DNA of 64,000 bases, from positions 682,001 through 746,000 of the forward strand of contig NZ_CP051651.1 in NCBI RefSeq assembly GCF_012848175.1. Direction: 5' to 3'. Origin of the DNA: Xanthomonas campestris pv. badrii (GTDB lineage Bacteria > Pseudomonadota > Gammaproteobacteria > Xanthomonadales > Xanthomonadaceae). The notes under the pieces are model-generated. The model was given only the letters and a program-made list of their open reading frames with translations, did not search any database and was not told the DNA's origin. This document shows, piece after piece, positions 17,390 through 26,218 of the stretch (within the stretch, counting starts at the first letter, position 1; every line of letters begins with the position of its first letter). A program made the position numbers and the translations under genes.

Positions 17390-17774
17390 GCGGCGGTAGC
17401 GCTTGCCGTGTCAGTGGAGCAATGCGTCCCTGGCCGGCATGGAGTGCGGTGGCGTCAGCATGCGGTGTCCCTCCGACTGCAATAGCGCTTCGCGGCGCGT
17501 GCGGATCACGCTGACGCACGGCAAAGGGCGCCTGTCCTAGCCCGGGGCGTCGCTCCGCCGCGATGTCAGGCCGCATCCAGGCATCGTCGTAGACCGCAAC
17601 GGACACCGTCTGCTGCCAAACCGCACCAAGCCGTGCTGCGACGTATCGGGAATCGTCCTGTATCGGCTGGCGCGACAGGGTGCTTGGCACTGCGATGGCT
17701 CGAGCCACCGTTGCAGTTTGAAGCAAGCGTGGGCAACGATGTGCCTGCCCACGCTTGCCGACCCGGTGCTGCGG
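17390..17774. other. Intergenic region, no convincing gene
   Basis: A 385-nt gap between the converging LysR gene and the CoA ligase gene. Open frames here have no recognisable protein features. The only clear structure is a strong hairpin near its right end, listed separately. Confidence 0.6.
17725..17756. terminator. Perfect 11-bp hairpin, probable shared terminator
   Basis: AAGCGTGGGCA and TGCCCACGCTT pair perfectly around a 10-nt loop between convergent genes. There is no U-tract on either side, so it may act with Rho or protect RNA ends rather than be a classical terminator. Confidence 0.5.
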
Positions 17775-19253
17775 CTATGATCCAGTCGCCAGCGCATCCT
17801 TCAGGCGCGCCTTCTGCAGTTTGCCGGTGGTAGTACGCGGCAATGCCTCGACGATCCGCAGGTGTTTGGGCACCTTGTACTTGGCCAAACGCTCGATCAG
17901 ATAGCTACGAATCTGCTCCAGATCCGGTGCTTCGTCGGCCGGCACGATCGCCAGGTAGCCCACCTCGCCCCATTGCGGATCGGCCATGCCGACCACGGCG
18001 CATTCGCGGATCTGCGGGTGATCGACCAGCAGGGCCTCGATCTCGGCGGGATAGACGTTTTCACCGCCGGAAATGAACATGTCCTTCTTGCGATCGACGA
18101 CCCAGAAGAAGCCATCGGCATCGCGCTTGACGATATCGCCGGTGCGGAACCAGCCTTGCGCATCGCGCATCTCGGCGGTTGCCTGCGGGTCGCGCCAATA
18201 TCCCGGGCTGAGATTGGGGCCGCGCAGCAACAACTCGCCGGGCGTGCCCGGCGGACACTCGTTTCCGTTGCCATCCACGATCCGCGTCTGTACCGTCGGC
18301 GATGAAATACCGGCCGCACCGAGTTTGCTGCGGATCACCTCGCAGTCCACCGACATACCGAACACCGTGCCGGCCTCGCTCATGCCGAAGCCGCATACCA
18401 TCGGGATGCCGTCTTCCAGCCAGCCCAGCAGATCGTCGCTGGCATGCGGCGCACCACCGCTGACCAGCGCGGTGAGGTGGCGCAACGCGGCAGGATCGAA
18501 GCCGGGCTGGGTACGGAAGGCCTGCATCATCTGCGGCACGCCAACGTAGTGGGTGATCCCCAGCGAGGGATTGCCGAGCCAGCCGAGGGTGCGCGTGGGC
18601 TCGAAGCCGCTGGAGACCTGGATCGAACCGCCTACCGCGAGCACCGGGCGCACATTGGTGGCCAGGCCGATGATGTGGAACATCGGTGCTTCGCACAAAA
18701 AACTACTTCCCGCATCCACACGCGTGGTGACGCCGAAGTTGTGCGCCACCTGCTGCAGGTTCTGCTCGCTCAGCATCACGCCCTTGGGCTGGCCGGAGGT
18801 GCCCGAGGTAAACAGGATCAGGCTGATGCGTTCGGGCGGGATGTAAGGCGTTTCGGCTGGCGTGAGCGCGCCGGCGCTGTCGATGAAATCGGACAATGTC
18901 TCCACCTGCGCGCGTCCGGCGGCCACGTCGTCGCCCAGCAGCAGGCGTGGTTCTGCGCGTTGCAGCAGGGCGTCCAGTTCGCTGGCGCTCAGCCGCCAGT
19001 TCAGCGGGACATAGATCGCGCCCACCCGCCCACAGGCGAAGTGCAGTGCCACCTGCCAGACCGAGTTGCGTGCAATCACGGCGAGCCGTTCGCCGTCGAC
19101 ACAGCCGCGTGTCTGCAGCAAGGTGGCCAGACGGCCGATCAGGTCATCGAGTTCGGCATAGGTCCATTCCTGCTCCAGCAGCAGGTCGCGGGCGGCAAGC
19201 CGTCGTGGCGTGAGTCGTGCATGGAACGAGATCGAGTCGGTCGGCATGGTCAT
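17775..19253 (-). CDS. Acyl-CoA synthetase, probable hydroxycinnamoyl-CoA ligase
   Basis: About 492 residues of the AMP-forming ligase superfamily. ATP motif LILFTSGTSGQPKGVML lies near residue 165, the adenylate motif FGMSEAG near 300, and the hinge WFRTGDIVKRDADGF, DRKKDMFISGGENVYP and C-terminal RTTTGKLQK carry the catalytic lysine. It would activate ferulic, p-coumaric, caffeic or sinapic acid to the CoA thioester. ATG 19253 has GGAAG upstream. It is the last gene of the hcaR operon but follows the aldehyde dehydrogenase after 206 nt, so a separate promoter is possible. Confidence 0.86.
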   Translation of the reverse strand: MTMPTDSISFHARLTPRRLAARDLLLEQEWTYAELDDLIGRLATLLQTRGCVDGERLAVIARNSVWQVALHFACGRVGAIYVPLNWRLSASELDALLQRAEPRLLLGDDVAAGRAQVETLSDFIDSAGALTPAETPYIPPERISLILFTSGTSGQPKGVMLSEQNLQQVAHNFGVTTRVDAGSSFLCEAPMFHIIGLATNVRPVLAVGGSIQVSSGFEPTRTLGWLGNPSLGITHYVGVPQMMQAFRTQPGFDPAALRHLTALVSGGAPHASDDLLGWLEDGIPMVCGFGMSEAGTVFGMSVDCEVIRSKLGAAGISSPTVQTRIVDGNGNECPPGTPGELLLRGPNLSPGYWRDPQATAEMRDAQGWFRTGDIVKRDADGFFWVVDRKKDMFISGGENVYPAEIEALLVDHPQIRECAVVGMADPQWGEVGYLAIVPADEAPDLEQIRSYLIERLAKYKVPKHLRIVEALPRTTTGKLQKARLKDALATGS

Positions 19254-19459
19254 GACACTGTCTTCCGAAAGCGAAGTGGGGAGTGACGGTGGTGAGTGCG
19301 ACGGTGATGGCAGAAGGGTTGCTCGCACGCCGGAATCGGCGGCGATGGTTCATGTGATACGTTGCGGTCGATCGGCAGCAGGCATCGGTCGATGCGTGTC
19401 ACACCGCAACGCATCGCGCCTGCGTGCACGCGTTGGCAACGCGACCGGTCTGCAGCGGG

Positions 19460-20929
19460 CTAGCTGAGATAGACGGTCTTGGTCTCGAGAAACGCATGCA
19501 GCCCTTCGACGCCGCCTTCGCGGCCGATTCCCGAGTGTTTGAAGCCGCCGAACGGCATGTCGATATCCACCCACATGCCATTGATCGAATGGCTGCCGCT
19601 GCGCACGCGACGCGCGATGCGATACGCGCGGTCGATATCTTCGCCATAGACGGTGCCGTGCAGGCCGTAGTCGCTGGCATTGGCCTTGGCGATCAGGTCG
19701 GCCTCGTCGTGATAGTCGATGAAGCTCACCACCGGGCCGAAGATTTCTTCGCGGGCGATGGTCATGTCCGGCGTGACGTCGGCAAATACCGTCGGTTCGA
19801 TGAAGAACCCGCGTGACAGGTGCGCCGGGCGACCACCGCCCATGACCAGGCGCGCGCCTTCGGCGCTGCCCTTGGCGATATAGGACTGCACGCGCTCCAG
19901 CTGCCTGCCCAGCGCCAGCGGACCCATGCCGGTGTCGGCAGCGAACGGGTCGCCCAGCTTGAGTGCTGCCAGGGCCGCGCAATACGCTTGCAGGATCTCT
20001 TCGCGGCGCTGCGCCGGCACCAGCACACGGGTCAGCGAATAACACACCTGGCCGGTGATGGGCATCGAGTAGGGCACCAGGCTGGGCAACACCTTGGCAA
20101 GATCGGCGTCCTCGAGCACGATGGCAGCCGACTTGCCGCCCAGCTCCAGGCCGCAGCGCGCCAGGCGCTGCGCGCAGGCAACGCCGATCTGTCGTCCTGC
20201 CTGGGTGGACCCGGTAAAGCTGACCTTGTCCACCAGCGGGTGACCGATCAACTGTTCGCCGACCTCGCGACCGCCCGGCACCAGGTTGAACACGCCATCG
20301 GGCACGCCTGCGGCACTGATGCACTCGGCCAGGAGATAGGCGTCGATCGGCGTTTCCGGCGAGGGCTTGGCCACCACCGTGCAGCCGGCGGCCAGCGCTG
20401 CGGCGACCTTGTAGCAAAGCAGGACCAGCGGTGCATTCCACGGCGTGATCGCCGCAACCACGCCCACCGGCTCCTGCACCACGTGCACCAGGCCGCCGTT
20501 GACGCGTGCGCGCGATTCGACGAATGGGTGGCTGGCGATCAGATCGCCGTAGTATTCGAACAGGCCTGGGGCCTGCTGCGAGGCGCGACGACTGAAACCG
20601 ATGGTGGCGCCGACCTGGCCGGTCCAGGCTTCGGCCAGCTCCGGCAGGCGTGCGCGTAGCTGCTCGGCGACGCGTTTGAGCACGGCTCCGCGCTCGGCAG
20701 GCGACAGCTGCGGCCAGGGGCCGCGATCGAAGGCATGATGCGCGGCAGCCACGGCAGCCTCGACATCAGTGGGCGACGGCTCGGTATAGCGCAGCAGGCG
20801 CTCTTCGGTATGCGGGGCGATCACATCGACAACGCGATCACCACTGCTGGCGCGCCATTGGCCGTCGATGAACAGGCCATTGGGTCCACGTGCAGCGATG
20901 CCGCTCAGCGTAACGGATAAGGCTTCCAT
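19460..20929 (-). CDS. Aldehyde dehydrogenase, probable vanillin / 4-hydroxybenzaldehyde dehydrogenase
   Basis: A 489-residue NAD(P)-dependent aldehyde dehydrogenase. The general base Glu262 is in LELGGKSAA and the nucleophile Cys296 in TGQVCYS; the cofactor-site motif is SFTGSTQAGR. Start ATG 20929 follows a strong GAGGAGGG sequence. It lies 81 nt after the hydroxycinnamoyl-CoA hydratase/lyase gene, so its likely substrates are the aromatic aldehydes that enzyme releases (vanillin, 4-hydroxybenzaldehyde, protocatechualdehyde, syringaldehyde). Substrate assignment is from context. Confidence 0.86.
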   Translation of the reverse strand: MEALSVTLSGIAARGPNGLFIDGQWRASSGDRVVDVIAPHTEERLLRYTEPSPTDVEAAVAAAHHAFDRGPWPQLSPAERGAVLKRVAEQLRARLPELAEAWTGQVGATIGFSRRASQQAPGLFEYYGDLIASHPFVESRARVNGGLVHVVQEPVGVVAAITPWNAPLVLLCYKVAAALAAGCTVVAKPSPETPIDAYLLAECISAAGVPDGVFNLVPGGREVGEQLIGHPLVDKVSFTGSTQAGRQIGVACAQRLARCGLELGGKSAAIVLEDADLAKVLPSLVPYSMPITGQVCYSLTRVLVPAQRREEILQAYCAALAALKLGDPFAADTGMGPLALGRQLERVQSYIAKGSAEGARLVMGGGRPAHLSRGFFIEPTVFADVTPDMTIAREEIFGPVVSFIDYHDEADLIAKANASDYGLHGTVYGEDIDRAYRIARRVRSGSHSINGMWVDIDMPFGGFKHSGIGREGGVEGLHAFLETKTVYLS

Positions 20930-21010
20930 ACTCCCTCCTCGGTGCAGAAAACCACTGGCAGCGCCAGCGATGCGTGGGTGCACGCATCGCGTGAAGCGCG
21001 GCGAAAGGAC

Positions 21011-21838
21011 TCAGGTGCGGGTCTTGGTCAGGTCGTATTCGCCCAGGCCGGGCTTGTAGCTCTTCTCGTCGATGAATTGGCGGATGCCTTCCTTGCGCGC
21101 GTTGTCGTCGAAGGAATTGGCTGCTTCCTGCATGCGCACCAGGTAATCCTCGGCCTCGTCGTAGGTCATGGTGCTCACGCGGCGGACGGCATCCTTGGCG
21201 TACTTCAGCGCCACCGGATTCTTGCGCAGGAGCAACTCGGCCACCTCGCGGGTGCGCGCTTCCAGGCGCTCCAGCGGCACGCTTTCGTTCACCAGACGCC
21301 ATTGCGCGGCCTTCTTGCCGTCGATCGTTTCGCCGGTCAGCGTCATCCACATCGCATCGCGCATCGACAACAGTTCTACCGCGACCTTGGTCACGCCGCC
21401 GCCGGGCAGGATGCCCCAGTTGATTTCCGACAGGCCGAACTGCGCCTCATCGGCGGCAATGGCCAGGTCGCAGGCGAACAGCGGGCCGAAACCGCCACCG
21501 AAGCACCAGCCGTTGACCATCGCGATGGTCGGCTTCTGGTACCAGCGCAGGCGACGGAACCAGCCATAGGATTCGCGTTGCGAGCGGCGCACGCCACGCA
21601 GGCCCTGCGCTTCGGTCTCGCGGAAGTATTCCTTCAGGTCCATGCCGGCCGACCACGCCGTGCCTTCGCCACCCAGCACCAGCACACCGACGTTGTCGTC
21701 GAATTCCAGTTCGTCCAGCACGTCCATCATGCGGCGGTTGAGCGTCGGGCTCATTGCATTGCGCTTGTCGGGGCGAGCGAACTTCACCCAGGCGATGCGG
21801 TTTTCGATGCGAACCGATACCACGTCATGCTCGTTCAA
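21011..21838 (-). CDS. p-Hydroxycinnamoyl-CoA hydratase/lyase (HCHL, Ech-type)
   Basis: A 275-residue crotonase-fold enzyme that hydrates feruloyl- or coumaroyl-CoA and splits it to an aromatic aldehyde and acetyl-CoA. The block GTAWSAGMDLKEYFRE and SEINWGILPGGG are characteristic of HCHL rather than general enoyl-CoA hydratases; Glu138 and Trp141 have the spacing of the catalytic Glu and the active-site Trp in the Pseudomonas enzyme. The start appears to be TTG 21838, supported by AAGGAGA 7 nt upstream; no ATG is near. It follows hcaR by 32 nt. Confidence 0.9.
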   Translation of the reverse strand: MNEHDVVSVRIENRIAWVKFARPDKRNAMSPTLNRRMMDVLDELEFDDNVGVLVLGGEGTAWSAGMDLKEYFRETEAQGLRGVRRSQRESYGWFRRLRWYQKPTIAMVNGWCFGGGFGPLFACDLAIAADEAQFGLSEINWGILPGGGVTKVAVELLSMRDAMWMTLTGETIDGKKAAQWRLVNESVPLERLEARTREVAELLLRKNPVALKYAKDAVRRVSTMTYDEAEDYLVRMQEAANSFDDNARKEGIRQFIDEKSYKPGLGEYDLTKTRT

Positions 21839-21870
21839 GCGGCGTCTCCTTCAAGTCGGGGCTATGGGAA

Positions 21871-22344
21871 TCAGAACTCTTCGGCCAGCGCAGCGTCTGC
21901 AACGGTGGACCGTTCCAGGGTGGCGCTAGCGTTCAATTTGCACAGCAGGCGTAGCAGGGTCTGCTGCTCGCCGGGCTGCAGGCCGGTGCAGGTGCGCTCG
22001 ACGGCACGTGCAAGGCAGCCTTGCGCCACGTCCAGCGTGCGTTGGCCATGTTCGGTCAGATACAGGCCCTTGCTGCGTCGGTCGCGGCCGGCCAGGCGCT
22101 CGATCAGGCCCTGCTCTGCCAGCGCATTGGCGATCTTCATGCCGGCGGCACGGTTGACCAGCAGACGGTTGCCGAGTTCGGTCTGATCGCAGCCGGGCTG
22201 GTCGCGGATGTGGATCAGCGCGGTGACGCGGGCGGGTGTGAGGTGAAGGTCGGCCAGTTCCTGGCGCGCGGCGTGACTGGACGCCAGTGCGGCCAGTTGC
22301 AATTGGTAGCCGAGGTCTGCGGCAAGTGCCAGGCGAGCGGTCAT
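21871..22344 (-). CDS. hcaR: MarR-family regulator of hydroxycinnamate catabolism (HcaR/FerR-like)
   Basis: A 157-residue MarR protein: winged-helix segment LTPARVTALIHIRDQPGCDQTELGNRL with recognition helix NRAAGMKIANAL, and wing DRRSKGLYLTEHG. MarR repressors next to HCHL genes usually sense the hydroxycinnamoyl-CoA thioester. It is the first gene of the minus-strand operon leading to HCHL, aldehyde dehydrogenase and CoA ligase, and a perfect inverted repeat sits 10 nt upstream of its start, so it very probably represses the whole operon including itself. Confidence 0.9.
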   Translation of the reverse strand: MTARLALAADLGYQLQLAALASSHAARQELADLHLTPARVTALIHIRDQPGCDQTELGNRLLVNRAAGMKIANALAEQGLIERLAGRDRRSKGLYLTEHGQRTLDVAQGCLARAVERTCTGLQPGEQQTLLRLLCKLNASATLERSTVADAALAEEF

Positions 22345-22354
22345 CGATCTGTCC

Positions 22355-22379
22355 AGATTGTATCCGTTAAATACAATCT
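22355..22379. promoter_or_regulatory. HcaR operator (AGATTGTAT-N7-ATACAATCT)
   Basis: A perfect 9-bp inverted repeat with 7-nt spacer directly before hcaR. Its size and AT-rich arms fit a MarR dimer site. No second copy is seen before the CoA ligase gene. Confidence 0.82.
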
Positions 22380-22488
22380 AGCCGACCGAAGCGGGCGCTG
22401 CAAGAGGTGCCGTCGTAAAAAAGCAGACCCGACGCGCGCCCGTGCGATGGGGTGGCGGGCGCGTGCCGCCTGCGGTTTTACGGCGTGG

Positions 22489-22884
22489 TCACTGGATCAG
22501 CCAGCCGGCCAGCTGCTCGCGGCTGAGATAGCCGCTGTGGCGGGTATCGAGCGCATCGAATTCATCTGCCAGTGCCGGATTGGCCTGGGCTTCGGCACGG
22601 CTGATGCGGCCATCCCCGTCGGTATCCATGGCCTGGAAATCGATGCGGTAGCTGCCGACCACGCTGCTGGGCTGGATCGAACGCACGATCACGCTGGATT
22701 GGCCGCGCGGGCGGTCGAGCTGGGTTTGATGGGTGACCTCGCCTGCCGCCAGCGGCTGGGTGCGGATGGCACTGGGCACATCGATCAGCGGCATGCTGCT
22801 GGCCGGTGTAGGTGCCTGCTGTGCGGTGGCAACGCCGCAGATGAGCAACAGGGCAGAGAGTGTGGCGATACGGCGGGTGGTCAT
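22489..22884 (-). CDS. Secreted EF-hand protein
   Basis: A 131-residue exported protein: signal peptide with hydrophobic core LSALLLICGVATA (cleavage near residue 21), a variable region, then two helix-loop-helix units. The first loop (residues 87-98, DTDGDGRISRAE) has a full set of calcium ligands. The second (113-124, DTRHSGYLSREQ) lacks the third-position Asp and the final Glu, so probably does not bind calcium. Likely periplasmic or secreted; role unknown. It stands alone between the hcaR operator region and the next minus-strand gene. Confidence 0.85.
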   Translation of the reverse strand: MTTRRIATLSALLLICGVATAQQAPTPASSMPLIDVPSAIRTQPLAAGEVTHQTQLDRPRGQSSVIVRSIQPSSVVGSYRIDFQAMDTDGDGRISRAEAQANPALADEFDALDTRHSGYLSREQLAGWLIQ

Positions 22885-23074
22885 CAGATCCCCCTGATGT
22901 GGAACAGCCCGTAAGGATAGAGCGTGTGGGATGGATTGAGGGACGTTCGACGCAGCCGCTGCGGAAGATGGGCGGCCCGGGGCCGCGCCTGGTCTGGGTT
23001 GGATGCGGCGCTGCCATGGCGGCGTTGCCCGCCCCGCCAGAGCGACAGCACGCTGCCGCCGCCCTGCGCGCCGC

Positions 23075-23797
23075 TCAGCCGGGGATGAACGGAAACACGA
23101 TCTTGAGCAGTCCCTTCAGGCCGCCCTCGGCCGTGCTGGCGACCGCCTTGGCGCCCAGGCTGTTGAGTGCGCGACGTACATCCTCCCAGCGCAGTTGCGC
23201 GATGTCCTTCTTCAGCAGGTCGGAGACTTCTTCCGCGGTGGGGGTGAGTCTTTGCAGTTCGCGCACGGTGGCCTGCGGATCCGGCTGCAGGTACCCCCAG
23301 CGTTCGGCGATCTTCAGCAGCGTGTCGAAACGCACCGCGACCACTTCGCGGTTGCGCTCGTAGACCGGCAGCGCGCCGACATCGAGAATGGCCTGCTCGA
23401 ACTGCTGCGCGTCGTCAGGATGTTCGATGCGCACGGCCAGAAACCCCTCCTTGCGGCTGCGCTCGCTGACGTGCTTGGCACCGGAGCGCAGATTGTCTTC
23501 GGTGAGTACGTTGGCCACGATGCGCTGCATGGCCGCATCGCCCTCTTCGGGCACCAGTGCGCGCCAACGTGCGTAGCCGTCGCGACGCAGTGCCTTGACC
23601 TTGGCCGAGGTCACACGCAGCTGCAGCGCGACCGCGGCATTGGAGCTGTTGCGCGAAATGGCGCCATCGCGTTCCAGCAGCACGAAGATCAGCAATTCCA
23701 GGTCACGCTTGGTCAATGACTGGAACCCCTGCAACAGGGTCAGTCGCAGGAATTCGCTGCCGAAGGCGGCCGCGTCCTTGAGTTCGATCGGTTGCAT
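23075..23797 (-). CDS. Unrecognised 240-residue protein with N-terminal HTH-like segment
   Basis: I do not recognise this family. A good Shine-Dalgarno (AGGA, 6-7 nt) precedes ATG 23797. Residues about 28-75 look like a helix-turn-helix module (SLTKRDLELLIFVLLERDG, then NAAVALQLRVTSAKVKALRRDG). The middle is charged and helical, with EGFLAVRIEHPDDAQQFE and REVVAVRFDTLL as possible strands. The C-terminus (LNSLGAKAVASTAEGG then LKGLLKIVFPFIPG) is unusually hydrophobic, perhaps membrane-active. It has no operon partner. A DNA- or nucleic-acid-linked sensor is one guess only. Confidence 0.75.
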   Translation of the reverse strand: MQPIELKDAAAFGSEFLRLTLLQGFQSLTKRDLELLIFVLLERDGAISRNSSNAAVALQLRVTSAKVKALRRDGYARWRALVPEEGDAAMQRIVANVLTEDNLRSGAKHVSERSRKEGFLAVRIEHPDDAQQFEQAILDVGALPVYERNREVVAVRFDTLLKIAERWGYLQPDPQATVRELQRLTPTAEEVSDLLKKDIAQLRWEDVRRALNSLGAKAVASTAEGGLKGLLKIVFPFIPG

Positions 23798-23878
23798 GGG
23801 GAGTCCTCCACGGGTGACCTGCAGGATGCCAGGACGCTGTTGCGCGGCCTGAGAACCGATGCGACGCGCACAGCAGTT

Positions 23879-24784
23879 TCAGCGTCCGGTTTCGCGCCCC
23901 GGGCGATCGGATCTGAACGTTTCAACTGCGCCACGATCCTGCAACGTCACCACCACCTGCTTGCCATCGGTACCGCCGAAGGCGATGTTGCTGGCCTTGC
24001 GGCCTTTCAACGCGATGGTGCGCAGCAACTTGCCGGCCGGTGACACCACGGCGACCTGCCCGGCGTCGTAACGGGCGATGTAGAGATTGCCGTCGGTATC
24101 GCAGCGCATGCCGTCCATGCCGAAATCGGGGAAGGTGATCAGCAGGCGCTTGTTGCGCAGGCTGCCGTCGTCCTGGCGGTCGTAGACCCACACCTTGCGC
24201 GACATGCTTTCGTTGACGTACAGGTGCTTGCCGTCGGGGCTGACGTCCAGCCCGTTGGGTGTGGTCATGCCGGCTTCCAGCAAACGCACCACGCCGGTGC
24301 GGCTGATGTGCCACAGGCGCCCGCTGTTGTTCTTCCAGTTCGGATCGCTGGCGTAGAAGCTGCCATCGGGCGCAAGCGCCAGATCGTTGGGGCCATCGGC
24401 CTCGGGTAGCGATGCGAAGGTGCTGACCGCGCGCGTCTTCGGATCCACCCGCAGTAATGCGTGAGCGGTGTAGTCGGCCACGTACATCACCCCGTCGCGG
24501 AAGCGGATGCCATTGCCGGTGCTGCCTGCCGGCAGGGTTATGAAGACGTCGGCCTTTGCGCTGCCATCGGCGTGCAGGGCGATGCGCGCGATGGTGCCGT
24601 CCCTGCCCAGGTTGACGGCATAGAGCGCGCCATCCGGACCGAAGGCGGGACCTTCGGCATTGTGGGTGAAGGCGCCATCGCCGATCAGGTCGCGCGCGAC
24701 GAAGGGCGTGTCGGCAGCAATGGCGAGCGAACTGGACAACAGCAAGGCCAGCGGCAGGAAACGAAGGCGGGTGACGACGGTCAT
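23879..24784 (-). CDS. Exported SMP-30/gluconolactonase/NHL-type beta-propeller protein
   Basis: A 301-residue protein with a signal peptide (LRFLPLALLLSSSLAIAA) and repeated beta-propeller blades: EGPAFGPDGALYAVN, PNDLALAPDGSFYASD, PNGLDVSPDGKHLYVNE, DGMRCDTDGNLYIARY and ASNIAFGGTDGKQVVV. These are the metal-site loops of the SMP-30/lactonase family. It probably hydrolyses a sugar lactone or similar in the periplasm. It is transcribed divergently from a Tat-exported sugar-type oxidoreductase, 264 nt away, and the two could act in one sugar-oxidation route. Confidence 0.83.
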   Translation of the reverse strand: MTVVTRLRFLPLALLLSSSLAIAADTPFVARDLIGDGAFTHNAEGPAFGPDGALYAVNLGRDGTIARIALHADGSAKADVFITLPAGSTGNGIRFRDGVMYVADYTAHALLRVDPKTRAVSTFASLPEADGPNDLALAPDGSFYASDPNWKNNSGRLWHISRTGVVRLLEAGMTTPNGLDVSPDGKHLYVNESMSRKVWVYDRQDDGSLRNKRLLITFPDFGMDGMRCDTDGNLYIARYDAGQVAVVSPAGKLLRTIALKGRKASNIAFGGTDGKQVVVTLQDRGAVETFRSDRPGRETGR

Positions 24785-25048
24785 GCGGCAGGCTCCGGAT
24801 GGGATCGCCAGCAGTGTGCCAGAACGTGCGCAGCGGCCATGGCGGTGATCACGCGCGATCAAGTAAGGTGCGCGGGCAGTGTTGCAGCAGTGCGGCAGAA
24901 GTGGACTGGAGCGGTTGGCGACCGGCAGCGTTGGTCGGCGTGGCGCTTCCGACACGCCTCCCTGTCACGCGCACCTCGCGACACGTGTTACGCCGGTCTG
25001 ATGCTGCCTGCGCGCGCTGGTCGCCACTCTTACTTGAAGGAGGTTTGC

Positions 25049-26158
25049 ATGTCCGTGGAATCCTTGACGCGTCGCCGCCTGCTTGCCGCCTTCGGTGGTG
25101 CAGGCATCCTGCTCGGCGCACCCGCATGGGCGTTGCCGAAGAAAAAGCCTGGAAAGCCGCTCAATGTCGCGCTGGCAGGTCTGGGCAGTTATGCCAGCGA
25201 ACAACTTGCACCGGGCCTGGCCCTGACCAAGCATTGCAAGCTGGCGGGCATCGTGACCGGTACGCCGTCCAAGATTCCGCAGTGGCAGTCCAAGTACGGC
25301 ATTGCCGATCGCAACGTCTACAACTACGACAACTTCGATCGCATCGCCGACAATGACGACATCGATGTGGTGTACATCGTCACCCCGACCCATCTGCATG
25401 CGCCACTGGCATTGCGTGCGGCGGCGGCCGGCAAGCACGTGTGGTGCGAGAAGCCGATGGCCATGCACGCGGGCGAATGCGAGGCGATGATTGCGGCCTG
25501 CAAGCGCAACAAGGTGGCGTTGACGATCGGCTATCGCATGCAGCACGAGCCCAATACGCGCCGGTGGATCGCGATGGCCAGCGAAAAGCCGTTCGGCGCG
25601 ATGCAGCGCGTGCGCGCCGAGGCCGGGTACAACGGGTATCGCGATACGAGCAAGGCCGACCGCCCGTGGCGGCTGCGCTCGCAGTTCGGTGGTGGTGCGA
25701 TGTACGACATGGGGGTGTATCCGCTCAATGCTGCGCGCTATACCGTGGGCGCCGAGCCGCTGGCGGTGACCGCCAAGCGCTGGACCGACCGTCCCGAGCT
25801 GTTCGATGAAGTGGACGAGCATATGGATTTCACGCTGGAATTCCCCAATGCCGTGCGTGCGCAGTGCAAGACCAGCTTCGGTGCCAACATGAATGTGCTG
25901 CGTGCCGAGTGCGAACGCGGCTGGTACGAGTTGTCGCCGTTCCAGAGTTACCAGGGCGTGACCGGCAAGGCCAGCGATGGCCGCGTGTTCGACGCCAAGG
26001 TGCCGCACCAGCAGGCACTGCAGATGGACGAAGACGCGCTGGCGATCATGCATGGCACACCGCTGCGCGCGCCGGGCGAAGAAGGCCTGCGCGACATTCG
26101 CATTGTCGATGCGATCTACCGCTCGGCGCGGGAAGGCAGCAAACGCATCGTGCTGTAA
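25049..26158 (+). CDS. Tat-exported Gfo/Idh/MocA-family oxidoreductase (glucose-fructose oxidoreductase-like)
   Basis: A 369-residue dehydrogenase. It opens with a twin-arginine signal (LTRRRLLAAFGGAG ... APAWA), so the folded, cofactor-loaded enzyme is exported. The NAD(P)-binding segment VALAGLGSYASEQLAPG follows, then IVTPTHLHAPLALRA, the catalytic-lysine motif CEKPMA and a C-terminal alpha/beta domain with GGGAMYDMGVYPLNAAR. This is the pattern of glucose-fructose oxidoreductase relatives. Start ATG 25049 has GAAGGAGG 6 nt upstream. Substrate unproven. Confidence 0.87.
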   Translation: MSVESLTRRRLLAAFGGAGILLGAPAWALPKKKPGKPLNVALAGLGSYASEQLAPGLALTKHCKLAGIVTGTPSKIPQWQSKYGIADRNVYNYDNFDRIADNDDIDVVYIVTPTHLHAPLALRAAAAGKHVWCEKPMAMHAGECEAMIAACKRNKVALTIGYRMQHEPNTRRWIAMASEKPFGAMQRVRAEAGYNGYRDTSKADRPWRLRSQFGGGAMYDMGVYPLNAARYTVGAEPLAVTAKRWTDRPELFDEVDEHMDFTLEFPNAVRAQCKTSFGANMNVLRAECERGWYELSPFQSYQGVTGKASDGRVFDAKVPHQQALQMDEDALAIMHGTPLRAPGEEGLRDIRIVDAIYRSAREGSKRIVL

Positions 26159-26218
26159 GCGCGACGGAATCAGAAGTAATCACCCAGACAGGCGCAGGAG
26201 CCGACCAACCGCTTTTAC

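Noticed and set aside
17103..17726. Minus-strand open frame overlapping the LysR gene end and the following gap
   Set aside because: Antisense to LysR in its first part and without recognisable features in the rest.
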